From positions 1,124,001 through 1,188,000 of the forward strand of contig NZ_CP097269.1 of NCBI RefSeq assembly GCF_028473645.1: a DNA stretch of 64,000 bases. Reading direction: 5' to 3'. The position numbers were made by a program, and so were the translations under genes. A model generated the notes under the pieces. It saw only the letters and a program-made list of their open reading frames with translations. It ran no database searches and was not told where the DNA came from. Positions 9,201 through 18,815 of this stretch are shown here, piece by piece; positions within the stretch are counted from its first letter, which is position 1, and each line of letters begins with the position of its first letter. Source of the DNA: Acidovorax sp. GBBC 1281 (GTDB lineage: Bacteria; Pseudomonadota; Gammaproteobacteria; Burkholderiales; Burkholderiaceae_C).

Positions 9201-10346
9201 GGGCGTGGCTTCTGCCGCCTGTGCCATGCGCTGCAGGCGCCAGGGTCCGGCGGGCACGGTGTCGGGTGCTTGCAGGCGCAGCCACGGCGGCACCATCAGG
9301 TGGGCGCCATCGTCGTACCGGTGCAGCGGCGCGGCCGCTGTAGCGGGGCTCGTCAAGGGGCGCAGCAGGGCGCCCACGGGCCGCATGGCTTCGGCATCGT
9401 CGCCCTGGGCCAATGCGCTGGGCGGTGCCGGCCAGGGCGGGCTGAGCGAGATGCGCAGCAGGCGCCGCACATAGCGGTCCGCCACCGCCGGCTTGCCGGC
9501 GGCTCGGGCCAGGTTGGTGATCATGAGCAGCGTCTGCGGGTCGTCGGCCAGGGGGCCGATCTCGCGCTCAGCCAGGGCCAGGGCGGCCACGGGCTGGTTG
9601 CCCGACTGCAGCGTGCGCACGGCGGCCAAGTAGTAGGCCTTGGCCTGTTCCGGGTCGGGCGTGACCTGGCGCGCCAGCATGTACAGCTCGGCGCTGCCCG
9701 CGTAGTCACCCGTGCCCAGCGCTTCCTTGGCGGCCCGCTCGTACAGGCGCGCTGCCTCGCGCGGGTCTTTGGCCTCTTGCGCCAGCTGGCGGCTCATGGC
9801 GACGCCGGTGGCGCGGTCTTCCATTTCGGCCGCGCGGCGGGCCAGCAGCAATTGGCGGTCGGCGGGCCACTTTTCCTTGGCCAGGGCCTGGAGCTGGCGC
9901 TTGAGGCCCTCGCGCTGGGCTTTGCGGCGCTCGGTTTCCTTCTCGGGCGTGCGCTGGTATTCGGCGTACGACAGGTCCCACAGGCTCCACAGCGCGTCGC
10001 GGTGCAGTTCCGGGTCGCTGGAATCCAGCGCGGGCTGCAGCGTGGCCCGCGCGTCCGCCATTTCGCCCACGGCGATCTGGCGCTGCGCCAGCAGCAGGCG
10101 CAGGCGGGGGTTGTCGGGATCGCTGCGCAGCAGATTGGTCAGGTAGGCCACCGACAGCGCGATGTCGGTGGTCTCGGACAGCCGGCGCTCCAGATCCTGG
10201 CGGGGGTACAGCAGCCACAGCCCCCCGCCGACCATGCTGGCCAGCAGGGCGATCAGCCACGAAGGCGCCAGGACGGGGCGCTCAGCGGGCTGGGCACTGG
10301 AGCTGGATTTGCGCAGCAGCATCGGCGATCCGGAATTGTTGGACAT
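6297..10346 (-). CDS. pelB: PelB, TPR scaffold and outer-membrane porin for Pel export
   Basis: The 1349-residue protein has an N-terminal membrane anchor (about residues 29-48), a very long alpha-solenoid of TPR repeats in the periplasm, and a C-terminal beta-barrel of roughly 300-350 residues ending in LLFTYRLHF. A terminal Phe is typical of barrels assembled by the Bam complex. PelB recruits the deacetylase PelA through its TPRs and forms the export channel with PelC. Family length is about 1190 aa in Pseudomonas, so this one is somewhat longer, mainly in the TPR region. A second possible start (MLLRK, 10322) lies 24 nt downstream. The annotated start overlaps the pelA 3' end. Confidence 0.92.
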   Translation of the reverse strand: MSNNSGSPMLLRKSSSSAQPAERPVLAPSWLIALLASMVGGGLWLLYPRQDLERRLSETTDIALSVAYLTNLLRSDPDNPRLRLLLAQRQIAVGEMADARATLQPALDSSDPELHRDALWSLWDLSYAEYQRTPEKETERRKAQREGLKRQLQALAKEKWPADRQLLLARRAAEMEDRATGVAMSRQLAQEAKDPREAARLYERAAKEALGTGDYAGSAELYMLARQVTPDPEQAKAYYLAAVRTLQSGNQPVAALALAEREIGPLADDPQTLLMITNLARAAGKPAVADRYVRRLLRISLSPPWPAPPSALAQGDDAEAMRPVGALLRPLTSPATAAAPLHRYDDGAHLMVPPWLRLQAPDTVPAGPWRLQRMAQAAEATPAATAAAPATPAARPAPRNVPPPGLPFDDKIYTLGYEVFLENRKLDDAWALANAAVQQQPQNLAWRERLAQVSEWTQRPAPALENWLFIARQTQKEAAWQAVLRLAPGQFDDGALVLALRHQLRSRPDDFNLVRALVDAYERIGEPQPAIDYLKDHAKSPQAVELLANLAERAGQPTLALDNWRRLLADKAQVTPARAMRAAILALTHGRPDEGLKWLETAQQQQLPAQDMETDFWRLTGQLAESRERNDLAVQAYRRLVETKGTDVSDFDALVRLLITDQPLEAARVSVLAWQRFDEPRYLVEALALYSGRSRWEAFGPLLAQLDASPTATRRSLARFWQIPEFLRLAGTYYQNTGNLPEARRHFEAGLRLSPDSSEMRQALMWLFIDSNDAVSLRTLLATQERSWARDSDVHDALAAAYQALSLPQVALDRYLTPHLREHQDDFLWLMNYADALDQNQQSDRSWRLRRELLSREWKSVRKGDGGVRLTPAQARQRWLTEEGLDQTRRIARTRLFLTQRPGDPSVDVLRELLRLDRDAQGGMSNAAAETAIGWLQDAGEYTAERGFLWHQYARSRGVRSNRPLWAEITVALAEDDKAATGQLLQEFDERLPRYDRVNAARAVNDIRLAQTAAFDAQQDQHDDQPLHLQLTESLLAFSDHAGTKLQFQQLGGMDESEADAVFHIAISPRLAMDVNFISIRRHATNVLVVRNPPDERALDVQVRWRHPDGETMFRAGRRESFLAYTPLQVEHEQRIDNRLTLRMELGMQLPSQESLALRIAGMKDRAGASLRYQATRQDQFTIGYADERYTLQTGASLGSGRHTSINYTHTYRQETPLLEFGAFWSHHDFSRRDLNTLAPRDLEVRRYVPVNAGPLGQDFFLPESFSFYGLQVSTNMRYEQEYTRALLPFATASRTWHSVLGPGYELRLGMAGSVLGSDHLGLSWGVGKSGLQLQGLTRSLLFTYRLHF

Positions 10347-13218
10347 CCGGGCCGGCCGGAGTGGCCGCCCGCGTGGGGGTGAGCAGTTTCTGGTTGGCGC
10401 GCACCTGGCAGTTGCCGGCCGCCGCCACGCTGAACGCGAGCGGGGCGTAAGCCTTCAGCGTGAACTCGGTGCGCGCGCCCTGGTCGCGCACGTTCCAGTC
10501 GCCGAGCCGGCCGTTGGCATCGAACAGGTAAGGGTCCTGGGCCACCGCGGCGGGCGTGCTGGCCGTGGCCGCAGGCGCCGCGGCGCCGGTTTCGGCCGCC
10601 GCGCCACGGGTCTGCACCCAGGCCGCGCCGCCGGTCAGGTGCACGTAGGTGCCCTCGGCACCGGCGCGGTAGCCCGCCACGCCCTGGCTGGCCTGCACCA
10701 TCGGCGTGCCGAGGGCCGGGGGCAGGCGCAGCGTGCGCAGCTCGCCGTCGCCGCGCACGCGCCAGCCCGCGCCGTCGCGCGCCAGCGCGTAGGTGTGGAA
10801 GTCGCGCACCTTGCGGATGAACTCCGAGGCGAACACCGGGTGCAGCGGCTGGGCCACCGCCCAGTCGTACACCTTGCGCAGCACGTTGAGGCCGGCGCGC
10901 TTGGTGGTGGAGTACACGTGGTAGTAGATGTCCACGGGCTTGATGCGGCGGGGCGTTTCCGTCATCTCGAAGCTCTGCAACACCTGCTCGTAGCCGTAGT
11001 AGGGGCCGCGCCACAGGTTGGTGTAGATGTTCTCGTTGGTGATGGGCGCGTACACCTGCAGGTAGCCGTTCTTCTGGATGCCGTGCGCCCCTACCGCGGT
11101 GAGCGAGGGGTTGGTGCGCGTGATGGACGTGTCGCCGCCGTTCATGTTGAGCAGGCCCGCGCGTTCGGTGATCTCCAGCGCCTCGGCGCCGGGCGCAGTG
11201 TCGCCCGACCACAGCAGGATCTTGACCTTCTTGTCCGGCGGCGCCAGCCGGGTGTTGATGTATTCGGTCGAGCCCACGATCTCGCGTTTCAGGTCCATGG
11301 TGTAGCCGGGCACGTCCAGGCTCATGGCGGCTTCCGAGTTCTCGCTGAACAGGCCGTGGCGCACGCTGCGGTCCCACAGGAACGGGTGCGAGTAGGTGTG
11401 GCTGGCGATCTCCACGTGGGGCAGGCGGAACATGCGCCGCGCGATGTCCTCCAGTTCCTTGCTCATCTCCGGGTGCAGGCCGTGCGGCGCGATCTCGGCC
11501 TCGATCACGGACATGGTCTGCGGCACGTTGCGGTATTTCTCGAACACTTCCTTGAGCAGCACCAGCCCGGCGTTGGGGCTGCCCGGCAGTTCGGCCAGGG
11601 AGGGGAAGCCGTCGCCGTCCACGTGCGAGAACATCAGTCGGCGGCCGTTCTCGGTGGTCACGTCCGGCACCGGAATAGGTGGCAGGCGCAGCGCCTGCGT
11701 GAGGAAGGCGAAGGGGTCCACCACCCAGCGCGCGTAGTCGGTGCCCGGCACCTCCACCACGACGAAGGGGTCCATCACGAAGCCGCCCCAGGGCATGATC
11801 GCGCCGCCGACGAAGGACTGGCCGCGCTGGTCCTTGAACTCCACCAGGGAGCGGCCCGCCTGCACCGGCACGCCGTTGCGCATGACGGGCTCGAACTGCG
11901 CCCGGGCCGCCGGCTCCACTGCCATCTCGAAGCCCATCATCGGGTCCTGGACCACGGGCTTTTGCGTGCCGCGCGGTGGCGAGGCATTGCCCTGGATGCC
12001 CAATTTGTCGTTGAGCTGGCGGTCCAGCGCGAAGCCGAAGTTGCCGAACACCGCCAGGGGCGTGCGCTCGGCCAGCCGGGCCTGCAGCCACTGGTTCATC
12101 GCCTTGGTGCGGGTCTCGGGCAGGAAGCCGGAGAACCACGTCACGATGCCCGCATAGCGATCCTGATACACGCCGGCAGGCAGTTCGTTGCGCACGTCCG
12201 CATAGTCCACCACGTAGCCCATGTGGTTGAGCGGCATCTGCAGGAAGCGGTGGGCTGCGGCGTAGTTCAGCGCCGGGCTTTCGCCGCCGTAATAGACCAC
12301 CAGCACCCGCCGCGGCACCACCTCGATGCTGCCGATGCCGACGGTGTGCACCTGGCTGTCCGTCACCCAGGGGATGAAGCCCAGGTCCTTGATCTTTTGC
12401 GCCGTGGCGCGCGTCAGCTCGCGGTCCGCGGGCGGCACGTAGTCGATCGCCAGCACCGGCAGGCCGTCGCGTTCGCGAATCGTGCGCAACTGGCCCAGCA
12501 GCCATTCGCGGTCTTCCGCCTTGACGGGTTCGTAGCGCTGGGCACCGGCGTTCCAGCCCTGGTAGAGCGACTCGGCCGCCACCATCTGGATCTTGTCCTT
12601 GACCCGGGGCACGACCTCGAAGCCGCGGTTCAGGATGAGCTTGATGCCCGGAAAGCGCTGGTGCAGCAGTTCGATCACCCGGACGATGCCGGCCTGTTGC
12701 GCCGCCTCGTCGAACTGGTTGGTGAGCCGGTACGAGTCGAGGGTGTCCAGGAAAAAGCCGCGGTAGCCGCTTTGCCACAGCGGGCCGACCACGCGGGAGG
12801 CGAAGAACTCAGGCCAGTCGGCTGGCGTCTGGTCGATCACCTCGGAATTCCAGGCGCCGTTGCGGGCCAGCTTCCATGCCGCGGGGATGTCGCCGTAGTA
12901 GGGGCGGGACGACTGCACCTCCGCCACCGAGACGTAGGCATACAGCTCGCTGCCGCTTTGGCGGTAGGACACGGGGTCCTGGCCATGGCCGGGTTCGACC
13001 ACCACGATGTCGAACACCTTCAGCTCCGACAGCGGAGCGGCCGGACCGTAGTGCAGTGCCACCGCCGGCGCAGCGGCCCACGCCCAGGCCGGCAGCACCA
13101 GGAATAGGCTTAAAAACAACAGTCGAAGCGTGGTTGGCACGATGGGTCGAGGGTGGGGACGCACAAGATGAAGCGGTTCGGATGCAGGGGATCTCGTTCG
13201 GATCATTGGGCCTGGCAT
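10282..13218 (-). CDS. pelA: PelA, periplasmic Pel hydrolase/deacetylase
   Basis: The 978-residue exported protein is the first gene of the operon. A hydrophobic signal (LRLLFLSLFLVLPAWAWA) is followed by a glycoside-hydrolase-like barrel (IDYVPPADRE, FFLDTLDSYR), a middle domain, and a polysaccharide deacetylase domain. The deacetylase domain carries HVDGDGFPSLAELPG and the metal-site motif ASHTYSHPFLW. PelA partly deacetylates Pel, which gives it positive charge, and can also cleave it. The signal core begins about 28 residues in, so a GTG start at 13140 (952 aa, closer to the 948 aa of Pseudomonas PelA) is a serious alternative. Confidence 0.94.
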   Translation of the reverse strand: MPGPMIRTRSPASEPLHLVRPHPRPIVPTTLRLLFLSLFLVLPAWAWAAAPAVALHYGPAAPLSELKVFDIVVVEPGHGQDPVSYRQSGSELYAYVSVAEVQSSRPYYGDIPAAWKLARNGAWNSEVIDQTPADWPEFFASRVVGPLWQSGYRGFFLDTLDSYRLTNQFDEAAQQAGIVRVIELLHQRFPGIKLILNRGFEVVPRVKDKIQMVAAESLYQGWNAGAQRYEPVKAEDREWLLGQLRTIRERDGLPVLAIDYVPPADRELTRATAQKIKDLGFIPWVTDSQVHTVGIGSIEVVPRRVLVVYYGGESPALNYAAAHRFLQMPLNHMGYVVDYADVRNELPAGVYQDRYAGIVTWFSGFLPETRTKAMNQWLQARLAERTPLAVFGNFGFALDRQLNDKLGIQGNASPPRGTQKPVVQDPMMGFEMAVEPAARAQFEPVMRNGVPVQAGRSLVEFKDQRGQSFVGGAIMPWGGFVMDPFVVVEVPGTDYARWVVDPFAFLTQALRLPPIPVPDVTTENGRRLMFSHVDGDGFPSLAELPGSPNAGLVLLKEVFEKYRNVPQTMSVIEAEIAPHGLHPEMSKELEDIARRMFRLPHVEIASHTYSHPFLWDRSVRHGLFSENSEAAMSLDVPGYTMDLKREIVGSTEYINTRLAPPDKKVKILLWSGDTAPGAEALEITERAGLLNMNGGDTSITRTNPSLTAVGAHGIQKNGYLQVYAPITNENIYTNLWRGPYYGYEQVLQSFEMTETPRRIKPVDIYYHVYSTTKRAGLNVLRKVYDWAVAQPLHPVFASEFIRKVRDFHTYALARDGAGWRVRGDGELRTLRLPPALGTPMVQASQGVAGYRAGAEGTYVHLTGGAAWVQTRGAAAETGAAAPAATASTPAAVAQDPYLFDANGRLGDWNVRDQGARTEFTLKAYAPLAFSVAAAGNCQVRANQKLLTPTRAATPAGPDVQQFRIADAAAQIQLQCPAR

Positions 13219-13502
13219 CGTGGAAGCGGTGACTCTTCCGATTGAATGTTGCTACTTATAGACACATTGGCGCGGAAAAGGGAGACGGATACACCCCTGC
13301 ATTAAGAAAAACAATCGAAACAATAGGTTTCATATGTGCATATTCCACACCGAAGTTCCGCACCGGGTTAAATACCAGTACGGCTCCATTTCCCCATCTT
13401 GACGGCTGGCAGGGTTTTGTGTTTTCCCGCCGACTTCTTTCGCGCGGCGCCCGGAACGGTACGCGGGGCTCGGGCATCCGGTTTCAAAAAAGGAGAAATT
13501 TC
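13219..13502. promoter_or_regulatory. Divergent pel / epimerase promoter region
   Basis: This is 284 bp between the divergent pelA and epimerase genes and is clearly more AT-rich than its surroundings (13245-13385). It must carry the promoters for both units. An imperfect dyad at 13331-13342 (CATATGTGCATA, extending outward) could bind a regulator. The epimerase SD, AGGAG, is at 13491-13495. I cannot place -35/-10 boxes with confidence and see no gene. Confidence 0.5.
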
Positions 13503-14510
13503 GTGATCCTCGTCACAGGCGGGGCCGGCTTCATCGGCTCCCACACTTGCGTCGCGCTGGCAGCCGCCGGCATTCCCTACCTCATCCTGGACAACTTCGG
13601 CAACAGCCGCCGCTCGGTGCTGGACCGCCTGGCCCGCATCACGGGTGCGACGCCCGAGTGCATCGAGGGCGACGTGCGCGACGAAGCCCTGCTGGCGCGC
13701 ATCTTTGCCGAGCACCCCATCGAGGCCGTGGTGCATTTCGCGGCGCTCAAGGCGGTGGGCGAGTCGGTGCGCCAGCCGCTCGCGTACTACGACAACAACG
13801 TGGCCGGCACCGTGGTGCTGCTGCGGGCCATGCAGAAGGCGGGGGTGCGGTCGCTGGTGTTCTCCTCGTCGGCCACGGTGTACGGCGAACCGGCCTCGGT
13901 GCCGATCCGCGAGGATTTCCCCCTGTCGGCCACCAATCCCTACGGCTGGACCAAGCTCATGATGGAGCAGGTGCTGGCCGACGTGGATGCGGCCGAGCCC
14001 GGCCAGTGGCGCATCGCGCGGCTGCGCTACTTCAACCCCGTGGGCGCCCATGAGAGCGGCCTGATCGGCGAAGACCCGCAGGACGTGCCCAACAACCTGC
14101 TGCCCTACGTGGCCCAGGTCGCCGTCGGCATGCGCGAGAGCCTGAGCGTCTACGGCGACGACTACCCCACCCCCGACGGCACGGGCGTGCGCGACTACAT
14201 CCACGTGTGCGACCTGGCCGACGGCCACGTGGCGGCGCTGCGCTACCTGCGCGAGCACCCCGGCCTGCTCACCGTGAACCTGGGGACGGGCCGGCCCGTG
14301 TCGGTGCTGGAGATGGTGCGCGGCTTCGAGCGCGCGAGCGGCCGCCTGGTGCCCTACCGCGTGGTGGCGCGCCGGCCGGGCGATGTGGCCCAGTGCTGGG
14401 CCGACCCGGCGCTGGCCGAGCAACTGCTCGGCTGGAAGGCCCACCACGGCCTGGACCGCATGTGCGCCGACGCCTGGCGCTGGCAGGACGGGGCGGCGCG
14501 CACGCTCTGA
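13503..14510 (+). CDS. galE: UDP-hexose 4-epimerase (GalE/PelX type)
   Basis: The 335-residue extended SDR has Rossmann motif GGAGFIGSHT at the N-terminus, SSSATVYG, and the catalytic Tyr147/Lys151 pair in NPYGWTK. The start is GTG at 13503, preceded by AGGAG at 7-nt spacing, giving the canonical beginning VILVTGGAGF. The open frame extends upstream to 13242 but has no homologous residues. The enzyme interconverts UDP-Glc/UDP-Gal and, in some subfamilies, UDP-GlcNAc/UDP-GalNAc. Its head-to-head position with pelA suggests that it supplies the Pel precursor, like the epimerase PelX found next to other pel operons. Substrate preference cannot be read from the sequence. Confidence 0.9.
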   Translation: MILVTGGAGFIGSHTCVALAAAGIPYLILDNFGNSRRSVLDRLARITGATPECIEGDVRDEALLARIFAEHPIEAVVHFAALKAVGESVRQPLAYYDNNVAGTVVLLRAMQKAGVRSLVFSSSATVYGEPASVPIREDFPLSATNPYGWTKLMMEQVLADVDAAEPGQWRIARLRYFNPVGAHESGLIGEDPQDVPNNLLPYVAQVAVGMRESLSVYGDDYPTPDGTGVRDYIHVCDLADGHVAALRYLREHPGLLTVNLGTGRPVSVLEMVRGFERASGRLVPYRVVARRPGDVAQCWADPALAEQLLGWKAHHGLDRMCADAWRWQDGAARTL

Positions 14511-14521
14511 CGCGCCGCGTC

Positions 14522-15850
14522 TCAGGCCGGCGCTTGGGCCGGGACGCCGTCGCCGCGCGGCGCATCGGGCTCGGTGTCCAGCGTGGCGGCGTGCACGGCC
14601 GCCTCTTCCTCGGACAGCAGTGCGCCTTCCCACTTGGCCACCACCGCGGCGGCGATCGAATTGCCCACCGCGTTGGTTGCCGAGCGGCCCATGTCGAGGA
14701 ACGTGTCCACCCCGAGGATCAGCAGCAGGCCGGCCTCGGGAATGTTGAAGTGGTTGAGCGTGGCGGCGATCACCACCAGCGAGGCGCGCGGCACGCCCGC
14801 CATGCCCTTGGAGGTCAGCATCAGGATCAGCAGCATGGTCACCTGCGTCTCCAACGGCAGGTGGATGCCGTAGGCCTGCGCGATGAAGAGCGTGGCGAAC
14901 GTGCAGTAGATCATCGAGCCGTCGAGGTTGAACGAGTAGCCCATCGGCATCACGAAGCTGGAGATGCGGCGCTTCACGCCGAACCGGTCCAGCGCGTCCA
15001 GCAGCTTGGGGTAGGCCGCTTCCGAGCTGGCCGTGGCGAACGACAGCAGGAACGCCTCGCGGATGTTGCGCAGCAGCACGATGATGCGCCGGCCCAGGGC
15101 CAGGTAGCCGGCCAGGATCAGCACGGCCCACAGGATCACCAGCGCCAGGTAGAAGTCGCCCATGAACACGGCGAACTTCAGCAGGATGCCCAGGCCGTTC
15201 ACCGCCACGGTGGCGGCCATGGCCGCCAGCACGGCCACGGGGGCGAACTTCATCACGTAGCCGGTGATCTTGAGCATCACGTGCGACAGCTCCTCGATGC
15301 CGCGCACCAGCGTGCGGGCTTTCTCGCCCAGGCCTGCCAGGGCGATGCCGAAGAACATCGAGAACACCACGATCTGCAGGATCTCGTTGTTGGCCATGGC
15401 CTCCACGAACGAGCGCGGGACCAGATGGTTCACGAAGTCCTTGAGCGTGAACTTGGACGTCGCCAGGTGCGCGGACTGCCCCGCATCCGGCAGCGCCAGT
15501 CCCATGCTCGCGCCCGGCTGCAGCACGTTGGCCAGCACCAGGCCCAGCAGCAGCGACACCAGCGATGCCGTGAGGAACCACCCCATGGCCTTGGCGAACA
15601 CCCGGCCCACCGACGACGCATCGCCCATGTGGGCGATGCCCACCACCAGGGTGGAGAACACCAGCGGCGCGATCAGCATCTTGATGAGTCGCAGGAACAC
15701 GTCCGACGCGATGGAGATGTAGCCCGCGATGCGCGCGGCTTCCTCCGGCTGGAGCACGTTGGCGTGGATCAGGTGGCCGATCACGATGCCGAGCGCCATC
15801 GCGACGAGGATGCCGACCGCGGGCGGGAGCTTTCTTTTCTTGGGCTGCAT
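14522..15850 (-). CDS. Dicarboxylate/amino acid:cation symporter (DAACS family)
   Basis: The 442-residue membrane transporter has eight or so TM helices plus re-entrant loops. Diagnostic motifs are the serine-rich loop SFATASSEAAYPK, the NLDGSMIY segment and the late GMAGVPRASLVV/DTFLDMGRSATNAVGNS motifs, which are shared by GltP, DctA and eukaryotic EAAT proteins. Substrates of the family are glutamate/aspartate or C4-dicarboxylates; the sequence does not decide which. The start MQPKKRKLPPAVG is preferred over an ATG 17 codons upstream because it gives the usual short N-terminus. It converges with the epimerase gene 11 nt away. Confidence 0.88.
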   Translation of the reverse strand: MQPKKRKLPPAVGILVAMALGIVIGHLIHANVLQPEEAARIAGYISIASDVFLRLIKMLIAPLVFSTLVVGIAHMGDASSVGRVFAKAMGWFLTASLVSLLLGLVLANVLQPGASMGLALPDAGQSAHLATSKFTLKDFVNHLVPRSFVEAMANNEILQIVVFSMFFGIALAGLGEKARTLVRGIEELSHVMLKITGYVMKFAPVAVLAAMAATVAVNGLGILLKFAVFMGDFYLALVILWAVLILAGYLALGRRIIVLLRNIREAFLLSFATASSEAAYPKLLDALDRFGVKRRISSFVMPMGYSFNLDGSMIYCTFATLFIAQAYGIHLPLETQVTMLLILMLTSKGMAGVPRASLVVIAATLNHFNIPEAGLLLILGVDTFLDMGRSATNAVGNSIAAAVVAKWEGALLSEEEAAVHAATLDTEPDAPRGDGVPAQAPA

Positions 15851-16001
15851 GGGTGACAGGGCGCGGCCGGCGGGCCCCGAAATGGGGAGCCGGCGATGCA
15901 CCGATTTGGGGAAAACCCGCGATTGTGCTGCGTGCGGGACGCCGCCCTGCCACCGGCCCCGCGCCCCTGCCCGGCGCGTGGCGGGCTCCTACAATCGCCG
16001 G

Positions 16002-16883
16002 ATGACCGCCACTCCGCCCGTGCCGCCCTCCGCGCGCTCCGTGACCTTCCATGGCCTGCCCGCGCTGCAGCTGGCGCTGCCGACGGGCGAGACCGCCACC
16101 GTCGCGCTGCAGGGCGCCCAGGTACTGTCCTGGACCGGCCGCGATGGCGCCGAGCGGTTCTTCCTGAGCCCGCGCGCCGTCCTGGACGGGCACGCGCCGA
16201 TCCGTGGGGGCGTTCCCGTGTGCTTTCCCCAGTTCAACCAGCGCGGCCCGCTGGCCAAGCATGGCTTTGCGCGCACCTTGCCCTGGCGGGTGGAGCGCAG
16301 CGAGGCCGATGGCGACAGCGGCAGCGATGGCCCCGTGGCCCGCGCCGTGTTCGCGCTGGACGACACGCCCGAGACGCGGGCCTGGTGGCCCCACGGCTTC
16401 GCGGCGCGCCTCACGGTGGTGCTCTCCGCCGAACACCTCTTGCTCGACCTGTCGGTGCGCAACACCGGCACCACCCCCTGGGATTTCACCGCCGCGCTGC
16501 ACGGCTACTACCGCGTGAGCGACATCGCCGCCACCCGCGTGGAGGGGCTCGACGGCTGCGCCCGCTGGGATTCGGTGGCCGACGTGCATTCGGTGCAGCA
16601 GGGCCCCGTGGCGTTCGACGGCGAATACGACTGCATCTTCTCGGCCGCGCCCGCGCCACTGCGGCTGCACGCGGGCGACCACGCGCTGACCCTCGCGCAA
16701 AGCCCGTCCTGGGGCAACACAGTGGTCTGGAACCCCGGCGCCGCGCTGTGCGCGAAGCTGGCCGACCTGCCCCCCGACGGCTACCGGCACATGGTGTGCG
16801 TGGAAGCCGCCTGCATCGACCATCCCATGCACCTGGCGCCCGGCGCCGGCTGGTCGGGCTGGCAGCGCCTGGGGGCCGGCTGA
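16002..16883 (+). CDS. D-hexose-6-phosphate mutarotase (YeaD-like aldose epimerase)
   Basis: The 293-residue protein of the galactose-mutarotase superfamily is cytosolic, with no signal peptide. Recognisable segments are the substrate pocket GGVPVCFPQFNQRGPLAKHGFAR, with the catalytic-type His in KHGFAR, then ALHGYYRVSD and the conserved C-terminal VWNPG and CVEAA. The YeaD-type family interconverts anomers of glucose-6-phosphate and related sugars. The length is typical. It lies 36 nt upstream of hisF on the same strand, but a functional link with histidine synthesis is not apparent. Confidence 0.85.
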   Translation: MTATPPVPPSARSVTFHGLPALQLALPTGETATVALQGAQVLSWTGRDGAERFFLSPRAVLDGHAPIRGGVPVCFPQFNQRGPLAKHGFARTLPWRVERSEADGDSGSDGPVARAVFALDDTPETRAWWPHGFAARLTVVLSAEHLLLDLSVRNTGTTPWDFTAALHGYYRVSDIAATRVEGLDGCARWDSVADVHSVQQGPVAFDGEYDCIFSAAPAPLRLHAGDHALTLAQSPSWGNTVVWNPGAALCAKLADLPPDGYRHMVCVEAACIDHPMHLAPGAGWSGWQRLGAG

Positions 16884-16919
16884 GCCGCCCCTTCACCCGT
16901 TTCTTTCTTCGGACCTCCC

Positions 16920-17695
<776 letters not shown>

Positions 17696-17699
<4 letters not shown>

Positions 17700-18298
17700 C
17701 GGGCCGCACCCGGGGCCGCGCCCGCCTCGCGGCGGGGATCTGCACGGTCCTTTTCGCCGCCGTGCTGGCAGGCTGCGCGCAGGGTTCGCGCTCTGCGGGC
17801 AGCACGCCGGCGCCGTCCTATGCCTCGGGCTACTTCGACCGCGCGCCTTGCGCCGACCGCATCGGCCGCTGCTTCGACGCCACCATCGGCGGCCAGCCGG
17901 TGGAGGTGATCGCCACGCGCGAGGAGTTCGAACGCCTGCGGGCGCAGCTGCGCGCCCTCGACGGCGGCGTGCGCGACGTGTACTGGACCGTGCGCCGCCC
18001 CCTGGGCAGGGCCGCGGCGCTCGATGTGGAAACGTTCGCCAACGCGTTCGGGCGTGCCCATGTCGGCGAGCCCCGCGAGGAGGCCGACGTGACGGTGTAC
18101 GCCCTCGACGGGCAGAACCTGGAGAGCGAGACCGAGCACGTCGCCAGCCCCGACGTGCGCATCGGCGGCCGCCCGGCCGTGGTGCAGCAGGAGACGCTCA
18201 CGCAGGACACGCTGCCGCCCGGCCGCTACGCCTTCGCCATCAAGTACCTGGGCCGCACGAACTGGGACCGCAAATGGGTGTTCCTGTCGGTGCAGTGA
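17696..18298 (+). CDS. Predicted lipoprotein of unknown function
   Basis: The 200-residue product has start GTG at 17696, overlapping the hisF stop by 4 nt. The N-terminus is a type II signal: arginine-rich start, hydrophobic core, lipobox LAGC at about residue 26. The mature part is acidic and beta-rich ([19 protein letters not shown], the [26 protein letters not shown] segment, [28 protein letters not shown]) with two Cys in [15 protein letters not shown] do not recognise a domain. Its coupling to hisF looks like a positional accident rather than a role in histidine synthesis. Confidence 0.7.
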
Positions 18299-18343
18299 GG
18301 CCCGCATGCTTTTTTGCATGAAAATGGCCTTCGGAACAATCGA

Positions 18344-18378
18344 TACTAGGGCGTTATGCTATTAAAATAATAGCAAAT
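18344..18378 (+). repeat. 35-bp dispersed intergenic repeat, copy 1
   Basis: The element begins TACTAGGGC and is followed by a dyad GCTATTA...TAATAGC and then AAAT. It sits between the lipoprotein stop and hisI. Two close relatives lie at 29843-29877 (minus) and 36316-36349 (plus). The region is much more AT-rich than the flanking genes. Promoter, terminator or mobile-repeat roles are all possible. Confidence 0.7.
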
Positions 18379-18420
18379 CATGCCTTTCCCGCAGTGCAGC
18401 AAATGACCGAGAATGACTCC

Positions 18421-18810
18421 ATGAACTGGCTCGACGAAGTGAAATGGGATGCGCAGTGCCTGGTGCCCGCCATCGCGCAGGAGGCGGCCACGGGCGATGT
18501 GCTCATGTTCGCGTGGATGGACCGCGAGGCCCTGGCCAAGACGGCCGAACTGGGGCGCGCGGTGTATTTCAGCCGCTCGCGCGGCAAGCTGTGGTTCAAG
18601 GGCGAGGAGTCGGGCCACGTGCAGACGGTGCACGAGATCCGCCTGGACTGCGACAACGACGTGGTGCTGCTCAAGGTGACGCAGCTCGGCCACGAGCCGG
18701 GCATCGCCTGCCACACCGGCCGCCACAGCTGTTTTTTCAGCGTGCTCAAGGACGGCGCCTGGCAGGCGGTCGATCCGGTCTTGAAAGACCCCGAGTCCAT
18801 CTACAAATAA
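18421..18810 (+). CDS. hisI: Phosphoribosyl-AMP cyclohydrolase HisI
   Basis: The 129-residue product starts [12 protein letters not shown], the usual N-terminus in this bacterial group; ATGs at 18394 and 18403 in the same frame would add a few residues. Metal and catalytic motifs are [13 protein letters not shown] and CHTGRHSCF, with the Cys/Asp/His zinc and magnesium ligands of the family. The enzyme opens the purine ring of PR-AMP, the third step of histidine synthesis. hisE follows 5 nt downstream as a separate gene, rather than the fused HisIE of enterobacteria. Confidence 0.95.
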   Translation: MNWLDEVKWDAQCLVPAIAQEAATGDVLMFAWMDREALAKTAELGRAVYFSRSRGKLWFKGEESGHVQTVHEIRLDCDNDVVLLKVTQLGHEPGIACHTGRHSCFFSVLKDGAWQAVDPVLKDPESIYK

Positions 18811-18815
18811 CGGCA

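Noticed and set aside
448..13107. Long open frames antisense to the pel genes (for example 448-1833, 8481-10382, 10162-13107)
   Set aside because: Their translations are His/Gln/Arg/Ala/Gly-rich low-complexity sequence with no recognisable motif, as expected opposite high-GC codons. The real pel genes on the other strand have clear homology and overlapping starts and stops.
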